NCBI GenBank assembly: GCA_016806645.1
Contig: JACSYO010000511.1
Coordinates: 814,501 to 878,500 of the forward strand
Direction: 5' to 3'
Origin: Ophiodon elongatus
Taxonomy: Eukaryota; Chordata; Actinopteri; Perciformes; Hexagrammidae
Length of the DNA stretch: 64,000 nucleotides
Part shown: positions 48,216-64,000 of the stretch, one piece after another
How positions within the stretch are numbered: position 1 is the first letter of the stretch
Layout of the letters: each line of letters opens with the position of its first letter
Position numbers and translations under genes: made by a program
Notes under the pieces: generated by a model
The model's input: only the letters and a program-made list of their open reading frames with translations
The model's database searches: none
What the model was told of the DNA's origin: nothing

Positions 48216-50039
48216 ATTTACGCCACCTTGTTTTAAAAAACAAAAATGGACTAATGAACATGACATTGAGCCAAAAAACATGAATTGTGTGTATATTGTA
48301 TATACCGTATAAAATGTTACCTGTTTTGCCTTGTTTTGCATTTCATCATCGTGGGATAGGTGTCATATCTTCACTGCTTGTTTCACACATAACAAAATAC
48401 AGACTCAAAAGGTGCACGTCAAAAAGTTAATTAAAACCTCTCACTACTCGACTGAATGAAAGTAAATAACTTCACAGTTTATGTGGGTTTTTTTGTGTGC
48501 TAGCAGGAAGTGAGACACAGTAGAGTATCCGATGAGCACGACTTTATCAGGCTCTCCGCTGAAACTAGTCATACGTTGACAGGATAAATGGGAAATAGCA
48601 AAAAATACAACTTCTTTGTGAAAATCATCCAAGCTGAAAGCAGCAAGGTCAATACTCTTCAGAGGTCTGGAATACATGAAAGAGCTTCACTTCTCTGTGG
48701 TAATGATCCTGTCTATTACACAAATACCATGGGTACTGTAGTTGACTGGGTGATATTCCCTGCGTCTGCTCAAGAAGGACAGAGCAAATCCAATCCTGCC
48801 ATAAACCGGCTCCTGTCAGATCTCATTCAGATCGGGACCTCAGATGTCTTTATCCTGAGACGTTCTCTTTTTTTAATGCAACCTTTTACTGATTCGCCAA
48901 GGGCCCGCTGCATCGCACGACTTCTTTGTCCGCTTGGGACTGACGTCCAGTTTGAGTTTCATGCCGCTGATTATCTGCAGAGAGGTCCTTATTGGTGGCC
49001 TGTCCAGTGTGGCGCCGCACGAAGCACGTAGACCTTTTCACCGTCCCACTCCGCTTTGGACTATGTCTTCCTGATCCAAACCAGACTCTCCTTGTTGCTA
49101 TTCCCCGTCATCTGTCTCCTCCCTGCCCCGTTTCTTCTGGGTGCCTTCATAGCCACGCGGAGCCCTTGCTTTCATGTCATGTCTAACTAACTGCTTTGAA
49201 TTTCTAAATCACCTCACAAACAAGAGGCGTCAATTCATACATCGGGGCCCATCTCACAAAGTAGGGCGCCGTACCCTTCAGCGTCTACCCCAGTGTAGCA
49301 AGATTTCTGTGCACATACACACACACACACACACGCACGCACACAGACATACACAGAAATTGTCTGAACAACTGAAGATGCTTCTGAGCATAAGCTGAAG
49401 AAACTGTCTTCATAGAGGGACTGTACTTTTTGATTAGAATTCATGTCTTTGCTAATTACCTGCTTTTACTGTTTTTATTTAATACATTAAATTAATTGAA
49501 CATTAAATACATTGATTGTTTTAAAAAACTATAAATCTGCATTATCTACACTTGTGGTTAATATAAGGTGGACCTGAGCCACATTTAAATATGAGGTACT
49601 CAAGCTAATTGCAACATGTTTTGTCTTTGAGAGACACCTAGTGGCTTTACTGATGCAGAGAGCACAGAATATGTCAGCCACAGTGAGGAGACGCGGTACA
49701 ACTGATAGGACAACGCGTCCCATCGATCTAATGAAAAAGAAACTAAATGTGTGAAGTTGGAAAATTGTCCAGGCATCCAGGTGGTCAACATCATTAGCAG
49801 ACAAATCCAGTGGCATGCTGCTCCTATTACCCAGCAAGCTGCTGATCTACGCAGCACGTAATACTGTAACACTGTAAAACAGGCGCGTATGGTGTTTGGG
49901 CCGCCTCATACACAGTTCAGCAGAACTTGGCATGTGTAGATATTAATATGCGATTACAGTGAGTAGCCTCTGAGCAACCGATACAGTATGCTGGGTGAAT
50001 GAATGAATGATATCTGTAAAAAAAAAAGCTCTATCACTT

Positions 50040-50395
50040 GTCAAGAAATTTGGTGCAGACATGCATGATCCCCGGAGGATGAACCTCAATGACTCTGACG
50101 ACCCCCCTGACTTCTCCCCCTGTCGGCAGCAGCAGGTCAACGTTTTCACTTTGGTTTTTTTTCCATGAAACTTGGTGGAAGGGTTGAGGGATGGGTCAAA
50201 AAAAGAAACCCATTCATTTTTGGAGTGGATACGAATCATGGGGCGGATACACACATTATTTTTTCACTTATGAAAACTGCCTTTGTGGAGGTCTGCTCTC
50301 GTCGAGTGCCCCGCTCAATAAATGCTTGCATGTTAAGCATGCTAACATCAGCATTTAGCTCAACTACAGCCTCACAGGTCAGCTAGCAAGGCTGG
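50040..50395. mobile_element. percomorph dispersed repeat
   Basis: Contains ACATGCATGATCCCCGGAGG, CCATGAAACTTGGTGGAAGG, TTTTGGAGTGGATACGAATC and then GCATGCTAACATCAGCATTT with CAGCCTCACAGGTCAGCTAG. The words match a common non-coding percomorph family. Diverged, no open frame. Confidence 0.55.
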
Positions 50396-51839
50396 TGACT
50401 CTTAGTCGTGTTTATTAGCAATGAACATTATGAAAATATCACCTTTATTGACATGTTTGACCGGTAATGATGGAGTTTCTTCAAAGACCTTTTACACGAA
50501 GTGTCTCTATCATTTTGTCTGTAATAATATGTGTTATCAGTTTGCTGTAGATGTGTGATGTGGGCTGTTCTGGTCTATATTAATATCATCGTCAGAGAAA
50601 GGTGTTAGGTTCAATGATTATTCTGAGACTAGGTTTGTATTGTATTGAATGGGACATAAACCATCTGAGGCAGGATTGTTATCGGTGGAACATGAAACAT
50701 GGTTGAAAAGAAAATGACCTTGTGCAAACAAAAGTATACAATATTTTCTCCCAAGATAAAGTTGACAATACACCGGCACGCAAGCCCAAACACAAAAAAT
50801 GGCAAAACGTTTTTTCGTCTTGAAACTTCAGAACTTAAAACGTCAAAGTCAGTCTGGAGGTCCTGTAACATGTTGTATCTAGATGAACATGACCCCAAAT
50901 AAGATCAACTTTACTTGAATTAAGTCAATCAGCCGTGCATAGTCAGACCTAGTTAATGCAATTCATTCTTAAAACAAGTCAGACTAGATTTAATACCTAA
51001 ATATAAGGTTATTTCACCTTTTTTTTTACATTGACCTTTTGAAGAAAGTCATAACACACAGATCAAGAGGAATGCTGTAGCAGTTCATGGGACTGTAAAC
51101 ACCATGCAGGCCTATTATTGGCTTTATTCTGTACATTTTCAGTATATTGCGTCCAAACGACCCCTTGGCGATGGTGAAGAGGTACCAGCCGTCTAAATGG
51201 TTGTATTGCGGGGTCATTTTTGGCTGTTACATACATTGTGAGTCACAGTCCCCAAAATAGCTCAATAAAGACAGCAATGAGAACCCATTGCATCTATAGG
51301 GATACCACGTGCAGTACCAACAATCCAATATCCAAAACTATGTCTTTACTTATTTTTTAGACTAAATTTGAAAATTGTATATTAAAATATGAAAACAATA
51401 TGAATTATGATTGTTTGATCATAACTGCGGGTGGGTGGTGGGTGGGGGTGTGTTAGTGGGAATCATGCACACCTGTGCAATCCTTAAATCCCCGTCAGTC
51501 AGCCTGATTCCGCTTCGGAGCGGTGTGTGTGTGCCCGGGCCTGCACTCCTCTGTGAGATGCACACTGAGAGCCAATGTGGAGGTAACCGTGGTCACTGTT
51601 CCCCAGAGGACCGTCTGGCGGCGAGGGCCATTAATTATAAGAGACAGCGAGACAGACAGCCAGCCTGCTAACCAGACAGACAGACAGTTCCGCAGAGAGC
51701 GTAGACAGGCCTGACAGGAGCAGGCCCCGACCAAATACAAAGAAAGGAGGAAGAGCAGCACGCACGGCCAAGAGAGAGAAAAAAAAACTAATCCTCCCCG
51801 TGCAGCGAGTAGCCTACAGCTATCTGCGCCGCCCCTGCT

Positions 51840-52127
51840 TCTCCTGCTGCTGCTGCTGCCAGTGGACTATGAGTAAATACACTCAGGCATAATAACCCTT
51901 TGTCATAAGAGAAAGAAACGCGATTTGCGACGGGGATAAATAATTGAGAAAAAAAATGCGTCTGTCCGACTGCGCATCCCTGGGAGTGAATAGGGAATTG
52001 CTGCGCCAGTGTCCCGGCTGAGAGACGGAGCCGATCTTACCCAGCCTAAGCTCCTGAGCTTTTTTTTCTCCCCCCCTCCCCGTGTCATTACACAATATCG
52101 CTGCCAAAAATCATCGTTTCAAACATG
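51840..52127 (+). promoter_or_regulatory. sall2: probable sall2 promoter region and non-coding first exon
   Basis: CpG-rich sequence with a (CTG)n run ends in CAAACATG followed by a strong donor GTAAGTTG at 52128. No long reading frame ends at this donor, so it would be a 5' UTR exon. Its phase does not fit sall2 exon 2 directly, but it could splice to the acceptor at 53880, four bases before the sall2 ATG. Confidence 0.4.
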
Positions 52128-53146
52128 GTAAGTTGTTTTTTTTTTGTTATATTCACAGCGGCTGTGTCGGCGACGAGCGGCCTGTGGGGGAAATGCACAT
52201 CCGGGACTGTATTTTTTCGAGAAGTCATAATATTTTATGAATCATAACTTGTTATGATGTGGGAGCGCGCGTGGCGTGCAACAGGTCGCCGTACAGTAGC
52301 GGGGACGCGCATCCCACCGCCGTATTTTGCGCTCGTATGGAAAGATCGGTGTTAAAAAACCGTCCGACCGTCGCACACGCGAACATAATGGCAAGATGGC
52401 ACGAGAAATGCGTTGTTGGCACAATAGAGTTCTGGTTAAAAAAAAACAACAACGGTATATTCTCTCTTTTGGATGTTTGGCAACTATGAGAGTTATCACT
52501 TCTTTCTCTTTGACAAAATATTATCGAGTAGCCGACGCAACGCTGCGCATGTTTTAAAGCCGAATTATTTTTTTCTGTTTTTTTAATCATTTTATATTGT
52601 GCGGGAATCACTGCTCGGTTTGCAAAGAAAAGTGTCCGTCGGCCCACAAATAAGTCAAATTAAATAAATCGGACTTCTACTGTCCTACAAAGGAGTAGCT
52701 CGGCTATTTTTTTTATTGTAATTCCCACACACATTTGACTGCTTCCTAGTGACGACTTAACATTCAGACTTAATGTCAAATCTCGAGTGCATTTTATTAT
52801 TCTGTCCCAGCCTCAGTAAAACAGAGAGAAGAGGGGGGTAGAGAGGGGGGGAGGGTGGGTGTCACAGGGTCCGGGTGAAAAATAATTTTCCTCCTCACTC
52901 TGGCTGTGTCTTTCTCTCAATACCTCTCTCCACGTGGTGAGCAGTCGGGATGAGGGTGAAAGAAAAGGGAGCATTGTGCCTCCAGTCAGTGGCCTTATGT
53001 GTTGGAGAGGCTCTGAGAGGGTGATGTTCACTCAGCTGTGCTCCCTATACGCCATTGTTGCAAATTCCACCTCATTTCAGCCGCGCTGTTTACCGAGGGC
53101 TCACACAGGAGCCTGCTTTTTAGAGGCGGCCCTGGAGCGCCGTGAA

Positions 53147-53181
<35 letters not shown>
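53147..53181. repeat. (CA)n microsatellite
   Basis: About 17 CA units in the region upstream of the sall2 start codon. Another (GT)n tract, interrupted by a T run, lies at 53540-53586. Confidence 0.9.
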
Positions 53182-53182
<1 letters not shown>

Positions 53183-53883
53183 GAATAGACTTGGATATTA
53201 GCATGTGTGACAAAGTGGCCTCCGAGACAATATGTTTGGTTTAACGTAAAAATAAATAAATAAAACCCTGAATTAATTTAACCGAGCTGGCGTCGGGTTT
53301 TACGCCCACCTGTGCGCACAGTTCCCTTCTGTTACGCATAGGAAGACGCACACGGTGACGTTCAGGTTTTTTTTTTTAAAGCTCATCTCAGTAATCGAAA
53401 GCTCAGGCAAGGGCCTTTTTATGTGATGAACTTGAGCGCCAATGTATGAGGGTTTACTAAAGGGAGGCAGTGGACTCTTGGCTCAAAAGAAGGGGTGTTC
53501 ACTCGCCATTTGAATGCAAAGTAGTGGATGAACAAGTGAGCTGTGTGTGTGTGATTTTTTTTTTTGTGTGTGTGTGTGTGTGTGTGGAAGGAGGGCCAAC
53601 GGTGAGTTTTGAGAAAAGGGAGACTTGTTGAGAGAAAACTGTCACACATGCCTCTTTGGCACTTTAGTTCTGTCTTTCTTTCTCTGCACCACAATGCCAC
53701 CAACGTGGACACGCTTTGAGACTAATCAATCCGGAGCATCCATTGTCACATTTTTGGAACGTTTTTCTTCATTTTTTCCCCTGTAAGTAATTTAGATACC
53801 TACTTTTTTCAGTGCGCAGGGAGACAGAATAAAAGTTGTGTGTTGGCCAATGCGCCCCTGCGTCGTTCCCATCCTGCAGAAGC

Positions 53884-60198
<6,315 letters not shown>

Positions 60199-60414
60199 CT
60201 CGAGTCGGTGTGATTGGCAGGATAATGTTCTGGTGTTTTCAATCAATGTTTACCTTTTGGTGAAACTGTATGAACATTTGCGTAGTACCTGCTTCCTTAA
60301 CACATTTCAAGTAGCCCGTCAGTTTGATAGTTTCAGAGTAATATGTTTGTACGTCAAAGTTGTGAGTCAATCAGCTTGGTCTTGTGGTGTTTTAAAAAAG
60401 ACGGCTAATGTACA

Positions 60415-60420
60415 AATAAA
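60415..60420 (+). terminator. sall2: AATAAA polyadenylation signal for sall2
   Basis: A canonical AATAAA lies 216 bases after the sall2 stop codon, with GT-rich sequence following within 60 bases. Confidence 0.65.
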
Positions 60421-62823
60421 GATGAAAATATTCAAGAAGTAACAAAGTCCAGTTTTTTCTGGATTTGATCAAAAGTGACACTACCATTGTCTGGCTGAAG
60501 TTAATAGTTTGATGCACATTCTAACAAAAAAAGAGTATCCCTGATGTATCAATGTTTCATATCAGACCTGGGTCAAATAATTTAGTTTTTTTTGTTGTTG
60601 GTTTTTGAATATTTGACATTAGCTAGTTAGTGAGTCACAAGATAGTGCACTAAAAGAATAGTTTCAAATAAGTAAATGTCAGTATGTAAACATTTCGGTA
60701 CTTGTCGTGTAGTGCCATGTACCAAATCTGATCCAACTGGCACCAAAGGAGGCTCAAGCTAACCAAAATGTTATTTCTTTGCAAATGCTTCCCGACCTAG
60801 GTCTGTTTCGTATCTAAAAGATGTTTTCCTTCAGTCACTGAAGGAACTGATAAAAAGTTTTGCTTCGCGTGAGCACACAAGGGCCAACAAACTGAATGTT
60901 TTTCTGTGGGGAATATTATGTTTTAGTCCCGTTTTGTGGTTCAGATAAACTACTCGCTCATGTCATTGTGATTTACTTTTCACTATATTGTCCTGTCAAA
61001 CCAGAAGCACAGCTGCAGTATTTGTGAACCCAGTGAGGACATGGTCTTGTGTGTGACCTTCAGCTTTGTGAATATTATGATTGTTGTTTGGTCCAAAAGT
61101 AATATCTGTAACGCTTTTCAGTTACTAAAACCTTTAAGTTGCTATAAATATATCAGAAGTCTATGTCTGTTTGTTGTAAGCTGTACGTTCAGTGCTCCAT
61201 ATTAAATAGGAATTTTGAAAAATATCTGACCTTCGTCTTGTTTGCGCTACTTTTACACAACAAAATATATCGTCACTGGTGTACTGACTTATTTTCACTA
61301 AACGCATGCTTGCAGACATTTGTGTGTCCAGTTATGACGTCCACAATCCCTAACAGTCACACGTCATTGATCTCTGCTCTCTGCCAAGACAATCAAAGCT
61401 CCCCCCCTCTTGTGTCACATCAACCGAGGGGAGTGGAGGAGGCCAGCTGTCTTTCCTCAGCGAAGGCCAACACAGCAGCTGAGCTACATTAGGTGTGCAC
61501 ATAAGGTTGGTAACAGGAAATGCGTGTGTCTCAAGTCTTAAACGTTTTACTCTATGTATTTACACATTTGTCAGCAGCCATCCTGTCATGTGAGATCTAT
61601 AGTTGCCATTACCACGAGTGCCACCACATGATTGTCAATGAACACACGGCCTGCAGTTATAATCTAGAACCAGACCAACACTGTCTTTACAGACGTAGAC
61701 AAGAAATATTTCCCTCTTAATGAAAGCAGAGTAGCATGCAGGACCAAATTATCCACGGTCAGCGTGATGCATGGATGTATGGTAGGAGGCCATAGACCTC
61801 ATCTGACGTGAAGTGTTTAAATGTGTGTGCAATGTGTGCATTAGAGGGCGCAATTCCCCCTTTTAAACACAATGTGGTGCTGCATATTGTATACAGTTTG
61901 TTTGGGCCTTTTTGAACAGCACTCATAAAAATCAGTATTAGACTGTATCAATGTGTGTAAAATACATTTTTGGTTATTGCCTTGGCCATGAAAAGAAGGA
62001 TATGGGTAAAAACGTTTTTAGAAAGGTGGACGAATGTCTTGGATTGATTGAGTGTTCACCAAATAGTTTGAACTGCGCAATTTGTTGTTGAACTTGTCGT
62101 TCGGCTCAGTGTTTGCGCTCTCTTCTCTGCTAATAATAATAGCTTTATGCATTTCATGGAGCATTAAGGCATTTAATCACAGCCTAAGAGTAAAAGCAAA
62201 CCGTGCCAAGTCTAATTTGAAGGTCATCCAGTTGATTCCAGCCCTCCATGTCAGAGGGGCGGGCTGATTTAGGAGGGGGAGCTTTACAACCCTCTACTTT
62301 TCCAGCTAAAGGTCTCCGGGGAGTATCAAACTACCACGTCTGCATCGGGGAGAGAGGGGAAGAGGAGAGGGGATCAAAATAAGCCGACTGGAGGATAGAG
62401 AAGAGAGGACAGCGAGGAGTTAGGACTGCTTCACGAAAACAAAGTCGGCTGCAACATCTGGAGCAAAGCGCAAACTGAATTTGGACATAAAATACGTACA
62501 GCCTGCAGCCCCAGAGCCCCCTACAGACTTCCTGCTTCCAGTAACGTCTCATAGTTTTGGTTAAAATTCACCAAAACGCGAGCAGAATGCCCACCGGACA
62601 AATACTTCTCGTGGTTTAGGTAACTCAAGTAATAAGTTGCATAGGCGCAGATCTTCTGGAAACTGGTTTTGTGCTTTGCGCCAAGTCGATCTCGGTCGCG
62701 CCGTTTTCGTTTATTGGACACGTCTTTTCACAGACAATGTTTTGACAAATAGCAAAGTAAAGATTGCGCGAACTGTTACAGGAAGATCTGTCTATTCTGT
62801 ATTGCTTTTTGGAGAGTCAAGTG
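60421..62823. other. intergenic DNA and presumed promoter/5' UTR of the last gene
   Basis: From 60.4 to 62.2 kb nothing was recognised. From about 62.24 kb the sequence becomes purine- and G-rich (GGGGCGGGCTGATT, GGGGAGAGAGGGGAAGAGGA). This, and a signal-peptide exon at 62824, suggests the promoter and a 5' UTR of several hundred bases for that gene. Confidence 0.4.
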
Positions 62824-62922
62824 ATGGCACCAGAGCTCAAATCGCTTGTCCGACTGCTGCTGCTGGCAGTGGTGTGGGAGCTGAGCGCACATGGAGCGAC
62901 GGAGCGACAAGTCAATCCAGAG
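62824..62922 (+). CDS. first coding exon of a secreted or membrane protein, candidate membrane-type MMP
   Basis: Partial gene: 33 codons then a GTGAGG donor, phase 0. The product MAPELKSLVRLLLLAVVWEL... is a signal peptide (hydrophobic core about residues 9-20, likely cleavage near SAHG) ending in NPE. Human MMP14 starts with a signal peptide of similar size followed by SPE at residue 36, just before AWLQQYGYLPPGD; an exon ending at this point in phase 0 would fit. MMP14 also lies on human 14q11.2 with SALL2. This is an inference: the diagnostic exon 2 is not in the window. Other secreted proteins remain possible. Confidence 0.4.
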
Positions 62923-63480
62923 GTGAGGAATAAATCCAGAGGTGAGGAATAAGCCAAATAGAGAAGAGCATAAATCCACAATAGAGGAATAAAGCCAGAT
63001 AAATAAATCCAGAATTAAGGAATTAAGATATAAATAAATCCAGTCATAGTTAAGGAATAAAGCCAGATAATACATAATAATACATATATAATAAAGCAAG
63101 ATAAATTAATCCAGAATCAAGGAATGCAGCCAGATCAATTCAGAATTGAGGAATAAAGCCAGATAAATAAATCCTGAATCAAGAAATTAAGCTAGATAAA
63201 TAACCCAGGATCAAGGAATAAAGTCAGATAAGTAAACTCAGAATCAAGGAATAAAACAGATAAATAAACCCAGCATTATGGAATTAAGCCTGATAAATAA
63301 ATCCACAGTCAAAATCAAGGAATAAAGCCAGACAAATAAAGCCCAAATTAAGCCAGATAATTAAATCCAGAATCAATGAATAAAGCCAGATAATTAAATC
63401 CAGAGAGGAATGCAGATGAATGAATGCAGTAGAGGAATAAGCCAGATGAATATATCCAAAACAGATCATTAAAACTAGAA
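62914..63480 (+). repeat. minisatellite starting at an exon-intron junction
   Basis: The first two units are identical 20-mers (AATCCAGAGGTGAGGAATAA) at 62914-62933 and 62933-62952, period 19. After that the array continues as diverged units of about 20-40 bases built from AATAAATCCAGAATCAAGG, AATAAAGCCAGATAAATAAA and similar words, to about 63480. The first unit includes the last nine bases of the exon and its splice donor. Confidence 0.85.
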
Positions 63481-64000
63481 CAACAAAACAAATAAATCTA
63501 GAGTTGAGGGAGGATAAACAAAGGAAATGTATTTAGGGGTCAGAAAGGTTTAGATTATGTGTGACTGAGAAATATGCTGTGCCCTCATATGTAGGAGTTA
63601 AGGATCTTTCCTGCTAATTTCAATAATTTCCTGATTTGACAACAACTTTGAGTTCACAGTCCTGCATATAATACTATACTGGTTTTGTTTGTGACCACCA
63701 TAATGGCTTTGTTAAAAGTTTGCATCCTAATGCACAGTTATTTCAACAGTTGCCTGTAGTAGGCGCAGGGATATGGGAATGGCTTTGACCCTGGGTTAGA
63801 GGAAACAGCCCATAATGATGATAGCGCTAGTGAAAACACAGAAATGCTGAGAGGGCAAAAGTGGTAGTGCAAGAGAAAAAAAGCAAATGAGGAGAAATGC
63901 ATGAGCTTGTATTGTGGTTGTGGGCAGAGACAGACGCAATTTTTGTCGGAATGGAGGGATTGATAGTTGTGGGTGCAGTTATATTCAGAGGGATGGGGAG
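63481..64000. other. intronic DNA downstream of the minisatellite
   Basis: No second exon, repeat or other feature was recognised up to the window end. If the last gene is an MMP, its exon 2 lies beyond. Confidence 0.5.

Larger units (their letters stand above)
46346..51999. other. repeat-rich intergenic DNA between the TRIM gene and sall2
   Basis: No coding exon is supported on either strand. The TRIM promoter should lie just above 46345. Two dispersed repeats (47.8-48.2 and 50.0-50.4 kb) and short CA and GT tracts are present; the rest is unremarkable. Non-coding control elements for sall2 could be here but cannot be seen from one sequence. Confidence 0.5.

Overview
This window comes from a vertebrate nuclear genome and fits a percomorph teleost. 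The reasons are split genes with GT/AG introns, very many dinucleotide microsatellites, and several dispersed repeats that I recognise from percomorph fish genomes: a tRNA-derived SINE, an LINE tail ending in GGCCAATAAAGCTGATT, and the 'gcttagcttagc' and 'ggatggattgccatg' families. No bacterial, plasmid or viral genes were seen. Exon models were built by hand from reading frame, splice sites and phase. Internal positions in the longest genes are approximate.

Layout. 2.0-5.1 kb (+): a four-exon C2H2 zinc-finger gene. 7.6-10.0 kb (+): a RING/B-box TRIM protein that ends in a transmembrane segment. 12.4-16.9 kb (-): tox4, an HMG-box factor, with a solo LTR in an intron. 19.8-35.7 kb (-): chd8, a chromodomain helicase of about 2,600 residues in about 38 coding exons. 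39.1-40.1 kb (-): a secreted cerebellin (C1q domain). 42.5-46.3 kb (-): a second TRIM gene with a PRY/SPRY domain. 46.4-52 kb: repeat-rich intergenic DNA. 53.9-60.2 kb (+): sall2, a Spalt-family zinc-finger factor. 62.8 kb (+): a first coding exon with a signal peptide. Its length, phase and final residues fit a membrane-type MMP such as mmp14, but the rest of that gene lies outside the window.

How the genes belong together. TOX4, CHD8, SALL2, CBLN3 and MMP14 all lie on human 14q11-q12. Their paralogues lie together on 16q (TOX3, CHD9, SALL1, CBLN1, MMP15) and 20q (TOX2, CHD6, SALL4, CBLN4, MMP24), with partial sets on 8q and 18q. The core of this window is therefore one member of an ancient vertebrate paralogon, compacted into about 50 kb. 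The human block also contains METTL3 and RAB2B near TOX4 and CHD8; neither was seen here. The two TRIM genes, one on each side of tox4-chd8, share an unusual B-box region and look like related fish-lineage additions.

Most notable points: a minisatellite whose first unit contains the exon 1/intron 1 splice junction of the last gene; dinucleotide tracts placed 10-33 nt inside three different 5' splice sites; a Sall2 lacking the usual N-terminal C2HC finger, with its last finger split by an intron; a possible upstream reading frame overlapping the sall2 start; and a clean solo LTR with a 4-bp target duplication.
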